DNA of 64,000 nt from Chitinophagaceae bacterium (GTDB lineage Bacteria; Bacteroidota; Bacteroidia; Chitinophagales; Chitinophagaceae), in the NCBI GenBank assembly GCA_019638615.1, contig JAHBTL010000013.1:1-64000 (forward strand), written 5' to 3'. Below, piece by piece: positions 1 to 7,913 of this stretch. Position 1 is the stretch's first letter; every line of letters starts with the position of its first letter. The notes under the pieces were generated by a model, which was not told the origin of the DNA, made no database searches, and saw nothing but the letters and a program-made list of their open reading frames with translations. Made by a program: the position numbers and the translations under genes.

Positions 1-67
1 AGTGGGCCATGCCGTAACTTTTAATGAAATTCAATACAGCACTGGCTTTGGTCATTTCGGTTAACAT
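1..67 (-). CDS. 5' end of an unidentified gene running off the left edge
   Basis: An open frame on the minus strand starts at an ATG at 67 and stays open to the window edge (about 22 codons, beginning MLTEMTKASAV). A second in-frame ATG lies four codons later. It is divergent from recO, leaving about 49 bases for both promoters. The fragment is too short to assign a family; it is called only because its position and codon use fit a real divergent gene. Confidence 0.35.
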   Translation of the reverse strand, partial: MLTEMTKASAVLNFIKSYGMAH

Positions 68-116
68 TTTAACCGGATAACAATGTTTCAAATATTACCT
101 TAGCTTTTTGCATTGT

Positions 117-851
117 ATGATTCATACCACCAAGGGAATTGTATTAAGAACTGTTGCCTACGGCGAAACATCGGTAATTGTATCGGTGTACACCGAGCTA
201 TACGGTTTGCAGTCGTACCTGGTAAATGGCGTGCGAAGCAATAAAAAATCGCACACAAAAGGAAACCTTTTTCAGCCGGCTTCCATTGTTGACATGGAAG
301 TGTACCACAACGAATTTAAAAACCTTCAACGCATTAAAGAAATCCGGTGGCACTATATATACCAACAGGTATTATTTGACGTACACAAAAATGCCGTTAT
401 CCTGTTTATGACAGAACTGTTGCAAAAGACCATTCGCCAGCCGGAGCACAACCCTAACCTGTACAGTTTTATTGAAGATGCTTATATTGAACTCGACAAG
501 GCCAACAAAAAGGTAGTATCCAATTATCCTTTATTTTTTTTGCTCCATCTTACCGCTTTTTTTGGATTTAATCTCCGCGACAACTACTCACCCGAAAACC
601 AGGTACTTGATTTGAAAGAAGGAAATTTTGTAAAAGAAAATCCTGTTCATCCTTATTATATCGACTCCGCTAAGGGATTCCAGGTTTCACAGCTGCTCAA
701 GGCAATGCATCCCAGTGACCTCGAACATATATCTCTAAACAACAATATAAAAAGACAGCTTACAGAATCACTTCTTCTTTTTTATTCGCTCCATATCCAG
801 GAATTTGGAACGCTGAAATCCCTCCCCATCTTACAGGAAGTATTGAGTTAA
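117..851 (+). CDS. recO: DNA repair protein RecO
   Basis: RecO works in the RecFOR recombination-mediator pathway: it binds SSB-coated single-stranded DNA and helps load RecA at gaps. The N-terminus (MIHTTKGIVLRTVAYGETS) is the typical start of the RecO OB fold, followed by the VNGVRSNKK stretch and a helical C-terminal domain. The length, about 244 residues, is normal for the family. The ATG at 117 is preferred over an in-frame TTG at 108, because family members begin at this Met. Bacteroidota RecO proteins often lack the zinc-finger cysteines, and none are seen here. The gene stands alone, divergent from the fragment at the left edge. Confidence 0.9.
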   Translation: MIHTTKGIVLRTVAYGETSVIVSVYTELYGLQSYLVNGVRSNKKSHTKGNLFQPASIVDMEVYHNEFKNLQRIKEIRWHYIYQQVLFDVHKNAVILFMTELLQKTIRQPEHNPNLYSFIEDAYIELDKANKKVVSNYPLFFLLHLTAFFGFNLRDNYSPENQVLDLKEGNFVKENPVHPYYIDSAKGFQVSQLLKAMHPSDLEHISLNNNIKRQLTESLLLFYSLHIQEFGTLKSLPILQEVLS

Positions 852-989
852 TACTTGTTTTTTTCAGGTGATCTGTTTGTAAACATATTTCGTTATTTTT
901 GGAAACAATTGTCCTGAAAAGGATTCTAATATATATTGTTACGGAATTTGTGTGTTTGTATTAAAAGTATTGAATACGTCCATCATATT

Positions 990-1139
990 TCAATATAACT
1001 TATTCTGAATTAACCGGTTATGTACTTTCCAGTATACCGGCTTGTTTAACAGGTCATCCATTTTTAATTCGGGATGTTCATTGTCAGGATAATAGTGTGT
1101 TTATTCCTTCCTTAACAATATTTCCTTTGCCAGGCTATT
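990..1139 (-). pseudogene. possible gene remnant, family unknown
   Basis: The 314-base gap between recO and ricT holds a minus-strand stretch that reads like protein. It has residues such as HYYPDNEHPELKMDDLL and KPVYWKVHNRLIQNKLY, interrupted by an in-frame TAA and ended by TGA at 990-992. There is no start codon in good context. I do not recognise the family. It may be the decayed tail of a gene or a chance open frame; the coding-like composition is the only support. Confidence 0.25.
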
Positions 1140-1165
1140 TTTAACTATTTAATGTTTGAGTATAT

Positions 1166-2494
1166 ATGGGTTGCAGTAGTTGTGGCACTAATTCGGGCGG
1201 AAAACCGAACGGATGTAAAAGTAATGGAGGATGCAGTACAGGTGGTTGTAACAGGATGAACGTTCACGATTGGTTGACAAATTTGCCTGTGGCAGATACT
1301 GATACTATTTGCCGGATTGTGGAGGTTTCCTTCAATAATGGAAGCAGGAAGGATTTTTTCAGGAATACCACAGTACACTGGTATGAAAAAGGTGATATGG
1401 TAGCGGTAGAAGGTGTAAGTGGTTTCGACACCGGCGAGGTAAGTCTTAGCGGGGAACTCGTAAGGCTGCAAATGAAAAAAAAGGGGATAGACGAAAATAA
1501 CCCTGAAATCAAGAAAATACTGAGGCGGGCCGGAGACCGTGACCTGGAGCTAATGAAACAGAACAAAAGCCGCGAACCACAGGCTTTGATGCGGGCAAGG
1601 TCGATCGCCAGGCAGTTAAAGCTGGAAATGAAGCTGTCGGAGGTAGAATTCCAGGCAGATGGAAGGAAAGCAACCTTTTTTTATACTGCTGACGGAAGGG
1701 TTGACTTCAGGGAACTGATAAAAGCATACGCATCGGAATTTAAGGTAAAGGTGGAAATGAAACAGATCGGCACCCGCCAGGAAGCCGCAAAAGTGGGAGG
1801 CATTGGCAGTTGCGGGCGCGAGTTATGCTGCAGCACCTGGCTCACCAGCTTCAAAAGTGTTACTACCATAGCAGCGCGTTATCAAAATCTCAGCATCAAT
1901 CAAACCAAATTAAGCGGGCAATGCGGCCGCCTGAAATGTTGTTTGAATTATGAGCTGGATACTTATCTCGATGCCCTGCAGGGATTTCCCGACAATGCCG
2001 ATCTGCTGGAAACGGTAAAAGGCAACGCACTGCTTATAAAGAAAGACATCTTCAGAAGCATGATGTGGTATACATTGCCGGATAGCAATAAGCAATATGC
2101 CCTTTCCATTACAACTGTTCGAAAAATAAAGAGCATGAACATGAAGGGACAGAAAGCTGAAACGCTCGAAAGCGAAGAGATCGTGAGCAACAAACCCAAG
2201 GAAATTGAGCCTGAATTTGTAGATGTAGTTGGGCAGATAAGCCTTCGTACATTAGAAAGGAATGACAAAAAGCGCAAGTTCAGCAAAGGGAAAGATCAAA
2301 GACCCGAACAGAAAGAGAATAAGGATAGGGTGCAGAGCAATCCCAGGCAACCCAACACGCCATTGCAACGCCCGCAGCAACGTGGCGCCGATCCGCGCAG
2401 GGATAAGAACAAGGGAAACGGACATCGCGACCGCGATAATAACCGTGGAGGAGGAAACCAGCCACCCCGCGACAATAAACCTAAAACCAATTAG
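1166..2494 (+). CDS. ricT: PSP1-domain protein, RicT/YaaT-like
   Basis: The protein has a glycine/cysteine-rich head (MGCSSCGTNSGGKPNGCKS), a PSP1 domain over roughly residues 40-290, and a basic, disordered tail rich in R, K, N, Q and P. Conserved cysteines are visible in GIGSCGRELCCSTWL and SGQCGRLKCCLNYEL, as in RicT. In Bacillus, RicT belongs to the Ric (YaaT/YlbF/YmcA) complex, which carries Fe-S clusters and affects RNA processing; the role in Bacteroidota is not settled. The ATG at 1166 follows an A/T-rich leader without a clear ribosome site. The last four bases overlap the convergent fucP gene. Confidence 0.8.
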   Translation: MGCSSCGTNSGGKPNGCKSNGGCSTGGCNRMNVHDWLTNLPVADTDTICRIVEVSFNNGSRKDFFRNTTVHWYEKGDMVAVEGVSGFDTGEVSLSGELVRLQMKKKGIDENNPEIKKILRRAGDRDLELMKQNKSREPQALMRARSIARQLKLEMKLSEVEFQADGRKATFFYTADGRVDFRELIKAYASEFKVKVEMKQIGTRQEAAKVGGIGSCGRELCCSTWLTSFKSVTTIAARYQNLSINQTKLSGQCGRLKCCLNYELDTYLDALQGFPDNADLLETVKGNALLIKKDIFRSMMWYTLPDSNKQYALSITTVRKIKSMNMKGQKAETLESEEIVSNKPKEIEPEFVDVVGQISLRTLERNDKKRKFSKGKDQRPEQKENKDRVQSNPRQPNTPLQRPQQRGADPRRDKNKGNGHRDRDNNRGGGNQPPRDNKPKTN

Positions 2495-3759
2495 GCTCCG
2501 GCAGGTTTTATCTTATACCCTTTCCAACCATACCAGGCTACTATTATAAAGCAAAGCAGGGGAACAATATAGGAATGCGCTGTGCCTTTTTCAGCAAGCA
2601 AACCCATTACAAAAGGCATTAAGGCACCGCCTACTATCGACATGATCTGGAAGGAAGAAGCCTTCTTTGTGTGGCCCCCCAGGTCTTTTACCCCTAATGC
2701 AAAAATGGTAGGGAACATGATTGATTCAAAAAAGAAAACAGCCATCAGCGAATACACAGATAGCCAGTTGCTTCCCCACACCACAACCGCGCAAAGCACA
2801 ATATTGATCAACGCGAAAATCATTAATAAAATATTAGGTGCTATTTTCCTCATTAACGCTGTACCTACAAAGCGCCCCGCAGTAAAAAGTGCCAGGCTGA
2901 TAGAAAGCAGGTAAGCAGCTTTTGCATTATCTATTCCTACTTTTGCCTCAGCGCAATAGTTAATAAAAAGCGCGGCTATACCCACCTGCGCCGCCACATA
3001 AAAAAACTGGGCAATCACGCCATATACAAAATGGCTATGCTGAAAAAGTGGCTTTTGCTGATCAACGCTTTTCCCGGGTAATTGATCAACCAGATCATCT
3101 CCTGTTCTTGATTCCTTTATTTCGGGCAGATAGGTGCGCCAGAACAAAAACGCGATAAACAAAACCACGATAGCGATAATAACATATACCATTTTAACGG
3201 AATCCAGGCTACCGGCATCGTTAGATGATGACTCGCCAAAAAATACTTTGGCAGCTATAATTGGCCCAATGAAAGACCCAACTCCGTTAAAACACTGCGA
3301 TAAATTAAGGCGAAACTCAGAAGTTTCCGGCTTACCCAAAACAGTTACATACGGGTTAGCTGCCGTTTCCAGGCAGGTGAGTCCCGAAGCTAAAACAAAA
3401 AGAGCTCCCAGGAAAAAATTGAAGCTTCCGGCCTGGGCAGAGGGGAAAAACAGGAAAGCGCCTAATGCATATAACAAAAGTCCGAGTATAATGCCTTTTT
3501 TATACCCATACCTGTTCATAAATAATCCAGCAGGCAAAGCAATTAAAAAATAAGCACCAAAGTAAGCCGCCTGAAGCAGGGTTGATCTTGCCTTGGTTAC
3601 ATTCAACGCTTCCTGGAAATGTTTATTCAGCACGTCCAGCAGCCCATATGCCAGTCCCCACAAAAAAAACAGGCTGGTAACAAGAATGAACGGGAACAGG
3701 TAACTTTTTGATCCGTTAGAGTTTACAGCAGTTGGGGCTGTGGTTGAATGTAATGCCAT
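2491..3759 (-). CDS. fucP: L-fucose:H+ symporter, major facilitator superfamily
   Basis: A 422-residue inner-membrane transporter with about 12 hydrophobic helices. FucP-family signatures include FILVTSLFFLWGLAYGLLDVLN in the first helix, the acidic residue of the ALNVTKA loop region and the LTCLETAANPYVTVLG stretch. FucP takes up L-fucose with a proton; relatives move other hexoses such as glucose or galactose. It is the last gene of a minus-strand run that also encodes a mutarotase, SDR dehydrogenase, lactonase and FAH-family hydrolase, which supports a deoxy-sugar substrate. The stop overlaps the 3' end of ricT by four bases. Exact sugar specificity is inferred from context. Confidence 0.85.
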   Translation of the reverse strand: MALHSTTAPTAVNSNGSKSYLFPFILVTSLFFLWGLAYGLLDVLNKHFQEALNVTKARSTLLQAAYFGAYFLIALPAGLFMNRYGYKKGIILGLLLYALGAFLFFPSAQAGSFNFFLGALFVLASGLTCLETAANPYVTVLGKPETSEFRLNLSQCFNGVGSFIGPIIAAKVFFGESSSNDAGSLDSVKMVYVIIAIVVLFIAFLFWRTYLPEIKESRTGDDLVDQLPGKSVDQQKPLFQHSHFVYGVIAQFFYVAAQVGIAALFINYCAEAKVGIDNAKAAYLLSISLALFTAGRFVGTALMRKIAPNILLMIFALINIVLCAVVVWGSNWLSVYSLMAVFFFESIMFPTIFALGVKDLGGHTKKASSFQIMSIVGGALMPFVMGLLAEKGTAHSYIVPLLCFIIVAWYGWKGYKIKPAGA

Positions 3760-3794
3760 GCAATCTGTTTAAATGCTTTGTAAAAATTATTATC

Positions 3795-4574
3795 CTATAA
3801 CGACCTGTCTAGATGCGTATACCCGCCATCCACATAAATAATCTGGCCGGTAGTATGGCTGGAACGATCGCTTAACAGGAACACTGTCATATCAGCGATC
3901 TCCTGCGCGGTGGTCATTCTTTTTTCAAATGGAATTTTAGCAACGATCTGCGCCAGCTTCTCTTGAGGGTTCGGCAAACTGTTGATCCAGTTCTCATATA
4001 ACGGGGTCCATACTTCCGCAGGCAGTACGGTGTTAACCCGAATAGAATAGGGCAACAACTCTACCGCCCATTCTCTTGTTAATGCATTAATAGCACCTTT
4101 TGAAGCGGCATATCCTGAGGTATTTCCCTGTCCCGTGGTAGCTACCTTTGAACCGATATTCACGATGTTGCCTTTTACTTTTTTCAGGTAAGGCAGTGCA
4201 TAATGTGCAAGATTATAATAATGGCTCAGGTTCTTATGCAGCGATTGAAAAAATTTTTCGGGAGAGCCGTTCTCCAATCCTACCCCATCGTTCATACCGG
4301 CATTATTCACCAGCCCATCGATCCTTCCATACTTTTCAGCGGCAAAATTGATCACGTCCTGGCATACCTGTGCCACAGAAAGCTCCGCGGTAAAATAACT
4401 GGCTTTTCCGCCTGTTTTAATAATTTCATCAACAATTTTAATATTGTCTTCTTTTCCGCGGCCGACCACTACCACAATACCGCCCTCCGCTGCAATTGTT
4501 TTGCTGATAGCGGCGCCAATTCCTTTCGCGCCTCCTGTAACTATAAATACTTTGCTTGCCAGGTTAAGATTCAT
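3795..4574 (-). CDS. SDR-family oxidoreductase, probable L-fucose dehydrogenase
   Basis: A 259-residue short-chain dehydrogenase. It has the Rossmann nucleotide-binding motif (TGGAKGIGAA) near residue 13, the NNAG motif (LVNNAGMNDG), the catalytic Ser and YxxxK (SGYAASKGA), and a C-terminal IIYVDGGYTHLD. In non-phosphorylative fucose breakdown an SDR oxidises L-fucose to L-fuconolactone, and a second SDR can oxidise 2-keto-3-deoxy-L-fuconate. Only one SDR is present here, so either step is possible. It lies 35 bases upstream of fucP and 70 bases downstream of the lactonase, consistent with one operon. Confidence 0.75.
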   Translation of the reverse strand: MNLNLASKVFIVTGGAKGIGAAISKTIAAEGGIVVVVGRGKEDNIKIVDEIIKTGGKASYFTAELSVAQVCQDVINFAAEKYGRIDGLVNNAGMNDGVGLENGSPEKFFQSLHKNLSHYYNLAHYALPYLKKVKGNIVNIGSKVATTGQGNTSGYAASKGAINALTREWAVELLPYSIRVNTVLPAEVWTPLYENWINSLPNPQEKLAQIVAKIPFEKRMTTAQEIADMTVFLLSDRSSHTTGQIIYVDGGYTHLDRSL

Positions 4575-4644
4575 ATTCGTTTTGTTTTTATAAAGTAAAA
4601 GCGGCTAAGAGACGCGGCTTATACCCTTATACGCTTTTAAAAAA

Positions 4645-5469
4645 TCATAAGCTATAAAACTGTATGGCATTCCCTCCAAATACTTTTTCTCTCTCCTCTT
4701 CCGGATAGTTTTCCATGTATTTTTCCAGGAGGCTTTTCCATTGCACATACATGCCCGATACCAATATAACAGGCCAATCGCTGCCAAACATCACCCTGTC
4801 GGTACCAAATGCTTCAAACACCACATCAAGATAGGGATAAAAATCACCGGCACTCCATTCTTTCCAGACAGCTTCCGTAAATAAGCCGGAAAGCTTGCAA
4901 CAGACATTGGGCTGAGCAGCGATTTCCTTCATCAGCTTTGCCCATTCGTTTATTTCCCTGTTCCTTATATCTGGCTTGGCGCAGTGGTCAATCACCAGTT
5001 TTTGGTCGGGGTACAGCGATATAAACTTCAGGGCAGGTTTCAACTGGTAATGATAGATCAGCACATCATAAGTATATCCAAAGTTTTTCAGCGCGGTAAC
5101 TCCTCTTTGAAAATCGTCACGCAAAAAAAACTCCGGCGGCTCGGCCTGCAATATATGCCTGTATCCTTTTATAATGGAATACGACGAAAAATGCTGCAGG
5201 CGTTCTTCTATATCAGGTGCTTTAAGGTCTATCCAGCCTACCACTCCCTTAATAATGGGATGTGTCTTTGCCAGTTCTGTTAAAAACCTTGTTTCCAGCT
5301 CCGACTGATCTGCCTGCACAGCCACACACCCATCCACACCATTGCGTTTAAGGGTAGGCGCTATTGTTTCAGGCAGATAATCCTGCTGCAATACTTTCAT
5401 ATCGTCCATCCAGGCATCCCGCTTTCGGTCGTATTTCCAGAAATGAACATGGGAGTCTATTATAGTCAT
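4645..5469 (-). CDS. amidohydrolase-family sugar lactonase (L-fuconolactonase type)
   Basis: A 274-residue COG3618-type amidohydrolase with a TIM-barrel fold. It begins IIDSHVHFWKYDRKRD, where the HxH metal motif is typical, and contains VIDHCAKPDI and FGSDWPV near the C-terminus (the catalytic Asp). Family members open L-fuconolactone, L-rhamnonolactone or related lactones. Set between a dehydrogenase, a transporter and a keto-acid hydrolase, its likely job is to hydrolyse the lactone made by the neighbouring SDR. Upstream is the wreck of a four-helix-bundle gene, which separates it from the SGNH gene but is on the same strand. Confidence 0.8.
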   Translation of the reverse strand: MTIIDSHVHFWKYDRKRDAWMDDMKVLQQDYLPETIAPTLKRNGVDGCVAVQADQSELETRFLTELAKTHPIIKGVVGWIDLKAPDIEERLQHFSSYSIIKGYRHILQAEPPEFFLRDDFQRGVTALKNFGYTYDVLIYHYQLKPALKFISLYPDQKLVIDHCAKPDIRNREINEWAKLMKEIAAQPNVCCKLSGLFTEAVWKEWSAGDFYPYLDVVFEAFGTDRVMFGSDWPVILVSGMYVQWKSLLEKYMENYPEEEREKVFGGNAIQFYSL

Positions 5470-5503
5470 AAGTGATATGTGGTAAGTGGTATGTAGTTAT
5501 TAT

Positions 5504-5858
5504 TTATGAGTTAAATTGTTTTTCAACAGGACACGATAATCCTACAAGAATTTTTGTTACCTCGCTACAAAGAAAAATCAATTCATCCATTTTTCCCTTG
5601 TTTACATACGATAAACGTTCTGCCAAATAGCACATCGATTTTACTTCATTGCAAGAGTTTCTTGAAATGTTTAAAAATCTTATGAAATCCTTCTTACTTC
5701 TCGAATCAAAGCCTTCGGCACCGATATTGCAGCAGAACGCACCTGACTTCTGAAATCAAAATCATTAACAGACTTAAATGTCATGTAAACTTCTACTGCA
5801 AGATCCTGGGCTTTTTGCCAGGCAATTAATCTTCAAATCTTACAATTGGTGTATTCAT
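5504..5858 (-). pseudogene. broken four-helix-bundle protein (23S rRNA intervening-sequence protein family)
   Basis: Reading the minus strand from ATG 5858 gives MNTPIVRFED and then a stop. After a one-base shift the frame continues AWQKAQDLAVEVYMTF and FRSQVRSAAISV, then about 13 bases that should encode the conserved PxNIAEG region are missing. After a second shift it continues EGFDSRSKKDFIRFLNIS and runs to the stop at 5504-5506. This is the diagnostic order of the four-helix-bundle (S23/IVP) family, so the gene carries at least two frameshifting lesions. It lies within the fucose operon and on the same strand. Family members are often stand-alone passenger genes in Bacteroidota; the biochemical role is unclear. 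Confidence 0.8.
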
Positions 5859-5886
5859 AGCCATATAGCTAGCTTACTTTGTCTTA

Positions 5887-6555
5887 TCACTTTATGTACG
5901 GTAAAAACTGCTCTGCCAAAAACCTGTTGCCTTCTTCATTCATATGAACGCCATCGGAAGTCAGCACTCCCGAATACTTATTTTCAGGGTTGTGCTGATC
6001 GATATAGCTTACCATATTTTTACGCAGGTCCAGCAACCCTACATTTTTATTCTTTGCGATATTTCTTATTATCTCGGCATACTTGTTCAAATCGCCATCG
6101 AGTTCATTCACATTGTCCTTTTTCTCTCCTATTACAGTAGGCGTGCATATTACTACTTTTGCACCGGCTGCCTGGATTTTATCAATCAGCCTGTTATAAA
6201 ATTTTTCAAACTTATCAGCGTCAGTACCGGTACCATGTGTTCTTTTATGCCATACATCGTTAATGCCTATATAAACAAAAACCAGATCGGGCTTTTTAGA
6301 AAGCACATCCTCTTCCAGCCGCAGGTATAAATCATATACTTTATTGCCTCCTATACCGGCACCAATCAAATCAAACTGGTTCGATTTTCCCGTTTTGGCA
6401 AGCGTTTGCTGTAATACGGTAATGTATCCCTGGGGACTCACCCCTGCCTGGGTAATGGAGTCTCCAAAAAAAATTACTTTCTTTTTTTGCATAACAGTAA
6501 ACGCAGATAAAAGTACCAGCAGTAACCCCGGAAAAATTACAAGTAACCGTTTCAT
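5887..6555 (-). CDS. secreted SGNH/GDSL hydrolase
   Basis: A 222-residue esterase with an N-terminal signal peptide (MKRLLVIFPGLLLVLLSAF). Block I is IFFGDSITQAG, containing the nucleophile Ser; Gly comes from the GAGIGGN region, Asn from YIGINDVW, and the Asp/His pair from TSDGVHMNEEG near the C-terminus. These are the four SGNH catalytic positions. Enzymes of this type deacetylate sugars or cleave acyl esters in the periplasm or outside. It sits 19 bases downstream of the mutarotase, inside the deoxy-sugar operon, which suggests removal of acetyl groups from a fucose- or rhamnose-containing glycan before uptake. That substrate is inferred from context. Confidence 0.85.
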   Translation of the reverse strand: MKRLLVIFPGLLLVLLSAFTVMQKKKVIFFGDSITQAGVSPQGYITVLQQTLAKTGKSNQFDLIGAGIGGNKVYDLYLRLEEDVLSKKPDLVFVYIGINDVWHKRTHGTGTDADKFEKFYNRLIDKIQAAGAKVVICTPTVIGEKKDNVNELDGDLNKYAEIIRNIAKNKNVGLLDLRKNMVSYIDQHNPENKYSGVLTSDGVHMNEEGNRFLAEQFLPYIK

Positions 6556-6574
6556 ATGCTAAGGGTAAAAATAT

Positions 6575-6907
6575 TTATGTAAGCTCGAAAATTTTGTCCA
6601 TCAAAACCCATTTTTCCCCCGGCTTTGCCCAGGGTAATTCCTGCTGAAAGGTCCACATAAAATTTTCCCATTCCTGCACCCTCGGATCAGCAGCGTCAGA
6701 AGCAGCTTTTCTTTCAAATGAAAAGTCGTCTTTCACTTCCATGATCATAAACAACCGGTTACCGGTATTGTATATATCCATACCCGTTATCCCGTCAGCT
6801 TTTATTCTTTCAAGTATATCGGGCCATACATTTTTGTGTATTTCTTTATACGCTTCAATAACAGCGGGGTCATTCTTTAAATCTACGGTAAGGCAGTATC
6901 GTTTCAT
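6575..6907 (-). CDS. L-rhamnose/L-fucose mutarotase family protein
   Basis: A compact 110-residue protein of the RhaM/YiiL family. Features are MKRYCLTVDLKNDP at the start, AYKEIHKNVWPDILERI with the conserved His, GITGMDIYNTGNRLFMIME, and a Trp-rich WENFMWTFQQELPW tail. The family interconverts the alpha and beta anomers of L-rhamnose or, in related proteins, L-fucose. The start is placed at ATG 6907, not at the upstream in-frame codon at 6928, because family members begin at MKRY. It is separated from the FAH-family gene by 20 bases. In this operon it would supply the anomer used by the dehydrogenase. Confidence 0.85.
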   Translation of the reverse strand: MKRYCLTVDLKNDPAVIEAYKEIHKNVWPDILERIKADGITGMDIYNTGNRLFMIMEVKDDFSFERKAASDAADPRVQEWENFMWTFQQELPWAKPGEKWVLMDKIFELT

Positions 6908-6927
6908 GCAAGCTTTTTTAATAATCA

Positions 6928-7788
6928 TTATCCTTTCCAGGGCACAAGCGTTTGCTTCGCCTGTCCCAATCCATCTATACCAAGTTCTACCACATCGCCA
7001 GCCTTCAGGTAAACCGGTTCGGGTTTTTGCCCGAGTCCTACTCCTGCAGGCGTGCCGGTAGTAATAATATCGCCCGGCAGCAGGCTCATAAACTGGCTTA
7101 AGTAAGATACCAGGAAAGGAATTTTAAAGATGAGATTTTTAGTATTACCGTCCTGCATGGTTTTACCATTTACGGTAAGCCATAACCGAAGGTTGTCCAC
7201 ATCGCCGATCTCATCTTTGGTAGCCAGCCAGGGTCCCAGTGGCGCAAAAGTATCGCAGCTTTTTCCTTTTACCCATTGCCCGCTTCTTTCCAGTTGAAAT
7301 GCCCGCTCGCTGTAATCATTGTGGAGCAAATAACCGGCAACATAATCCATCGCATCCTTTTCTTCAACATACGATGCTTTTTTACCAATTACTACTGCCA
7401 GCTCTACTTCCCAATCGGTTTTCACGCTGTTTTTGGGAATAGTAATATCATCTTCCGGCCCAACAATAGCGCTGGTAGCTTTAAAAAAAATAATAGGTTC
7501 TGCCGGGAGCTGCATATTGCTTTCCGCGGCATGGTCAGAATAGTTCAAACCAATACAAATCAGTTTGGATGGACGAACGATGGGGGCTCCAAGCCTTTCC
7601 GCATTGCTGACTACCGGCGCCTTGGCAGCATTGCCGCTAAGCCATTTGCCCAGGCGATCCGGACCGTTTGTTTCAAAAAACTGCTCGGTATAATCTTCCC
7701 CGAATGCAGATACATCAAGGCGCTTTCCGTCTTGCAATACAATACCCGGCTTTTCTTTTCCAGCCTGACCAAATCGAATTAATTTCAT
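6928..7788 (-). CDS. fumarylacetoacetate-hydrolase-family enzyme (2,4-diketo-3-deoxy sugar-acid hydrolase type)
   Basis: A 286-residue FAH-family protein. It shows IGLNYSDHAAESNMQLP, the metal-ligand region (EVELAVVIGKKA), the catalytic dyad region (HNDYSERAFQ) and a GDIITTGTPAGVG loop, all standard. In the fucose route such enzymes split 2,4-diketo-3-deoxy-L-fuconate into pyruvate and lactate. It is the first gene of the minus-strand operon and shares a 125-base divergent intergenic region with the icmF N-terminal gene. A fuconate dehydratase, needed between lactonase and this step, is not in the window. Confidence 0.8.
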   Translation of the reverse strand: MKLIRFGQAGKEKPGIVLQDGKRLDVSAFGEDYTEQFFETNGPDRLGKWLSGNAAKAPVVSNAERLGAPIVRPSKLICIGLNYSDHAAESNMQLPAEPIIFFKATSAIVGPEDDITIPKNSVKTDWEVELAVVIGKKASYVEEKDAMDYVAGYLLHNDYSERAFQLERSGQWVKGKSCDTFAPLGPWLATKDEIGDVDNLRLWLTVNGKTMQDGNTKNLIFKIPFLVSYLSQFMSLLPGDIITTGTPAGVGLGQKPEPVYLKAGDVVELGIDGLGQAKQTLVPWKG

Positions 7789-7913
7789 AAAATGTATGCC
7801 TTTTTTGAATGGACTAAACTACTTCCATTTTTCATGCGCACCAAACCAATTTTTTGCAATCGTTTGCCGTGCTAACACACATTAGTGCTAATTTTAAGGG
7901 AGAACTGCCTTTC

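Noticed and set aside
7854-7913. TTG-initiated 20-codon extension of the IcmF N-terminal gene
   Set aside because: Homologues start at the later Met, and the extension lies in the divergent promoter region.
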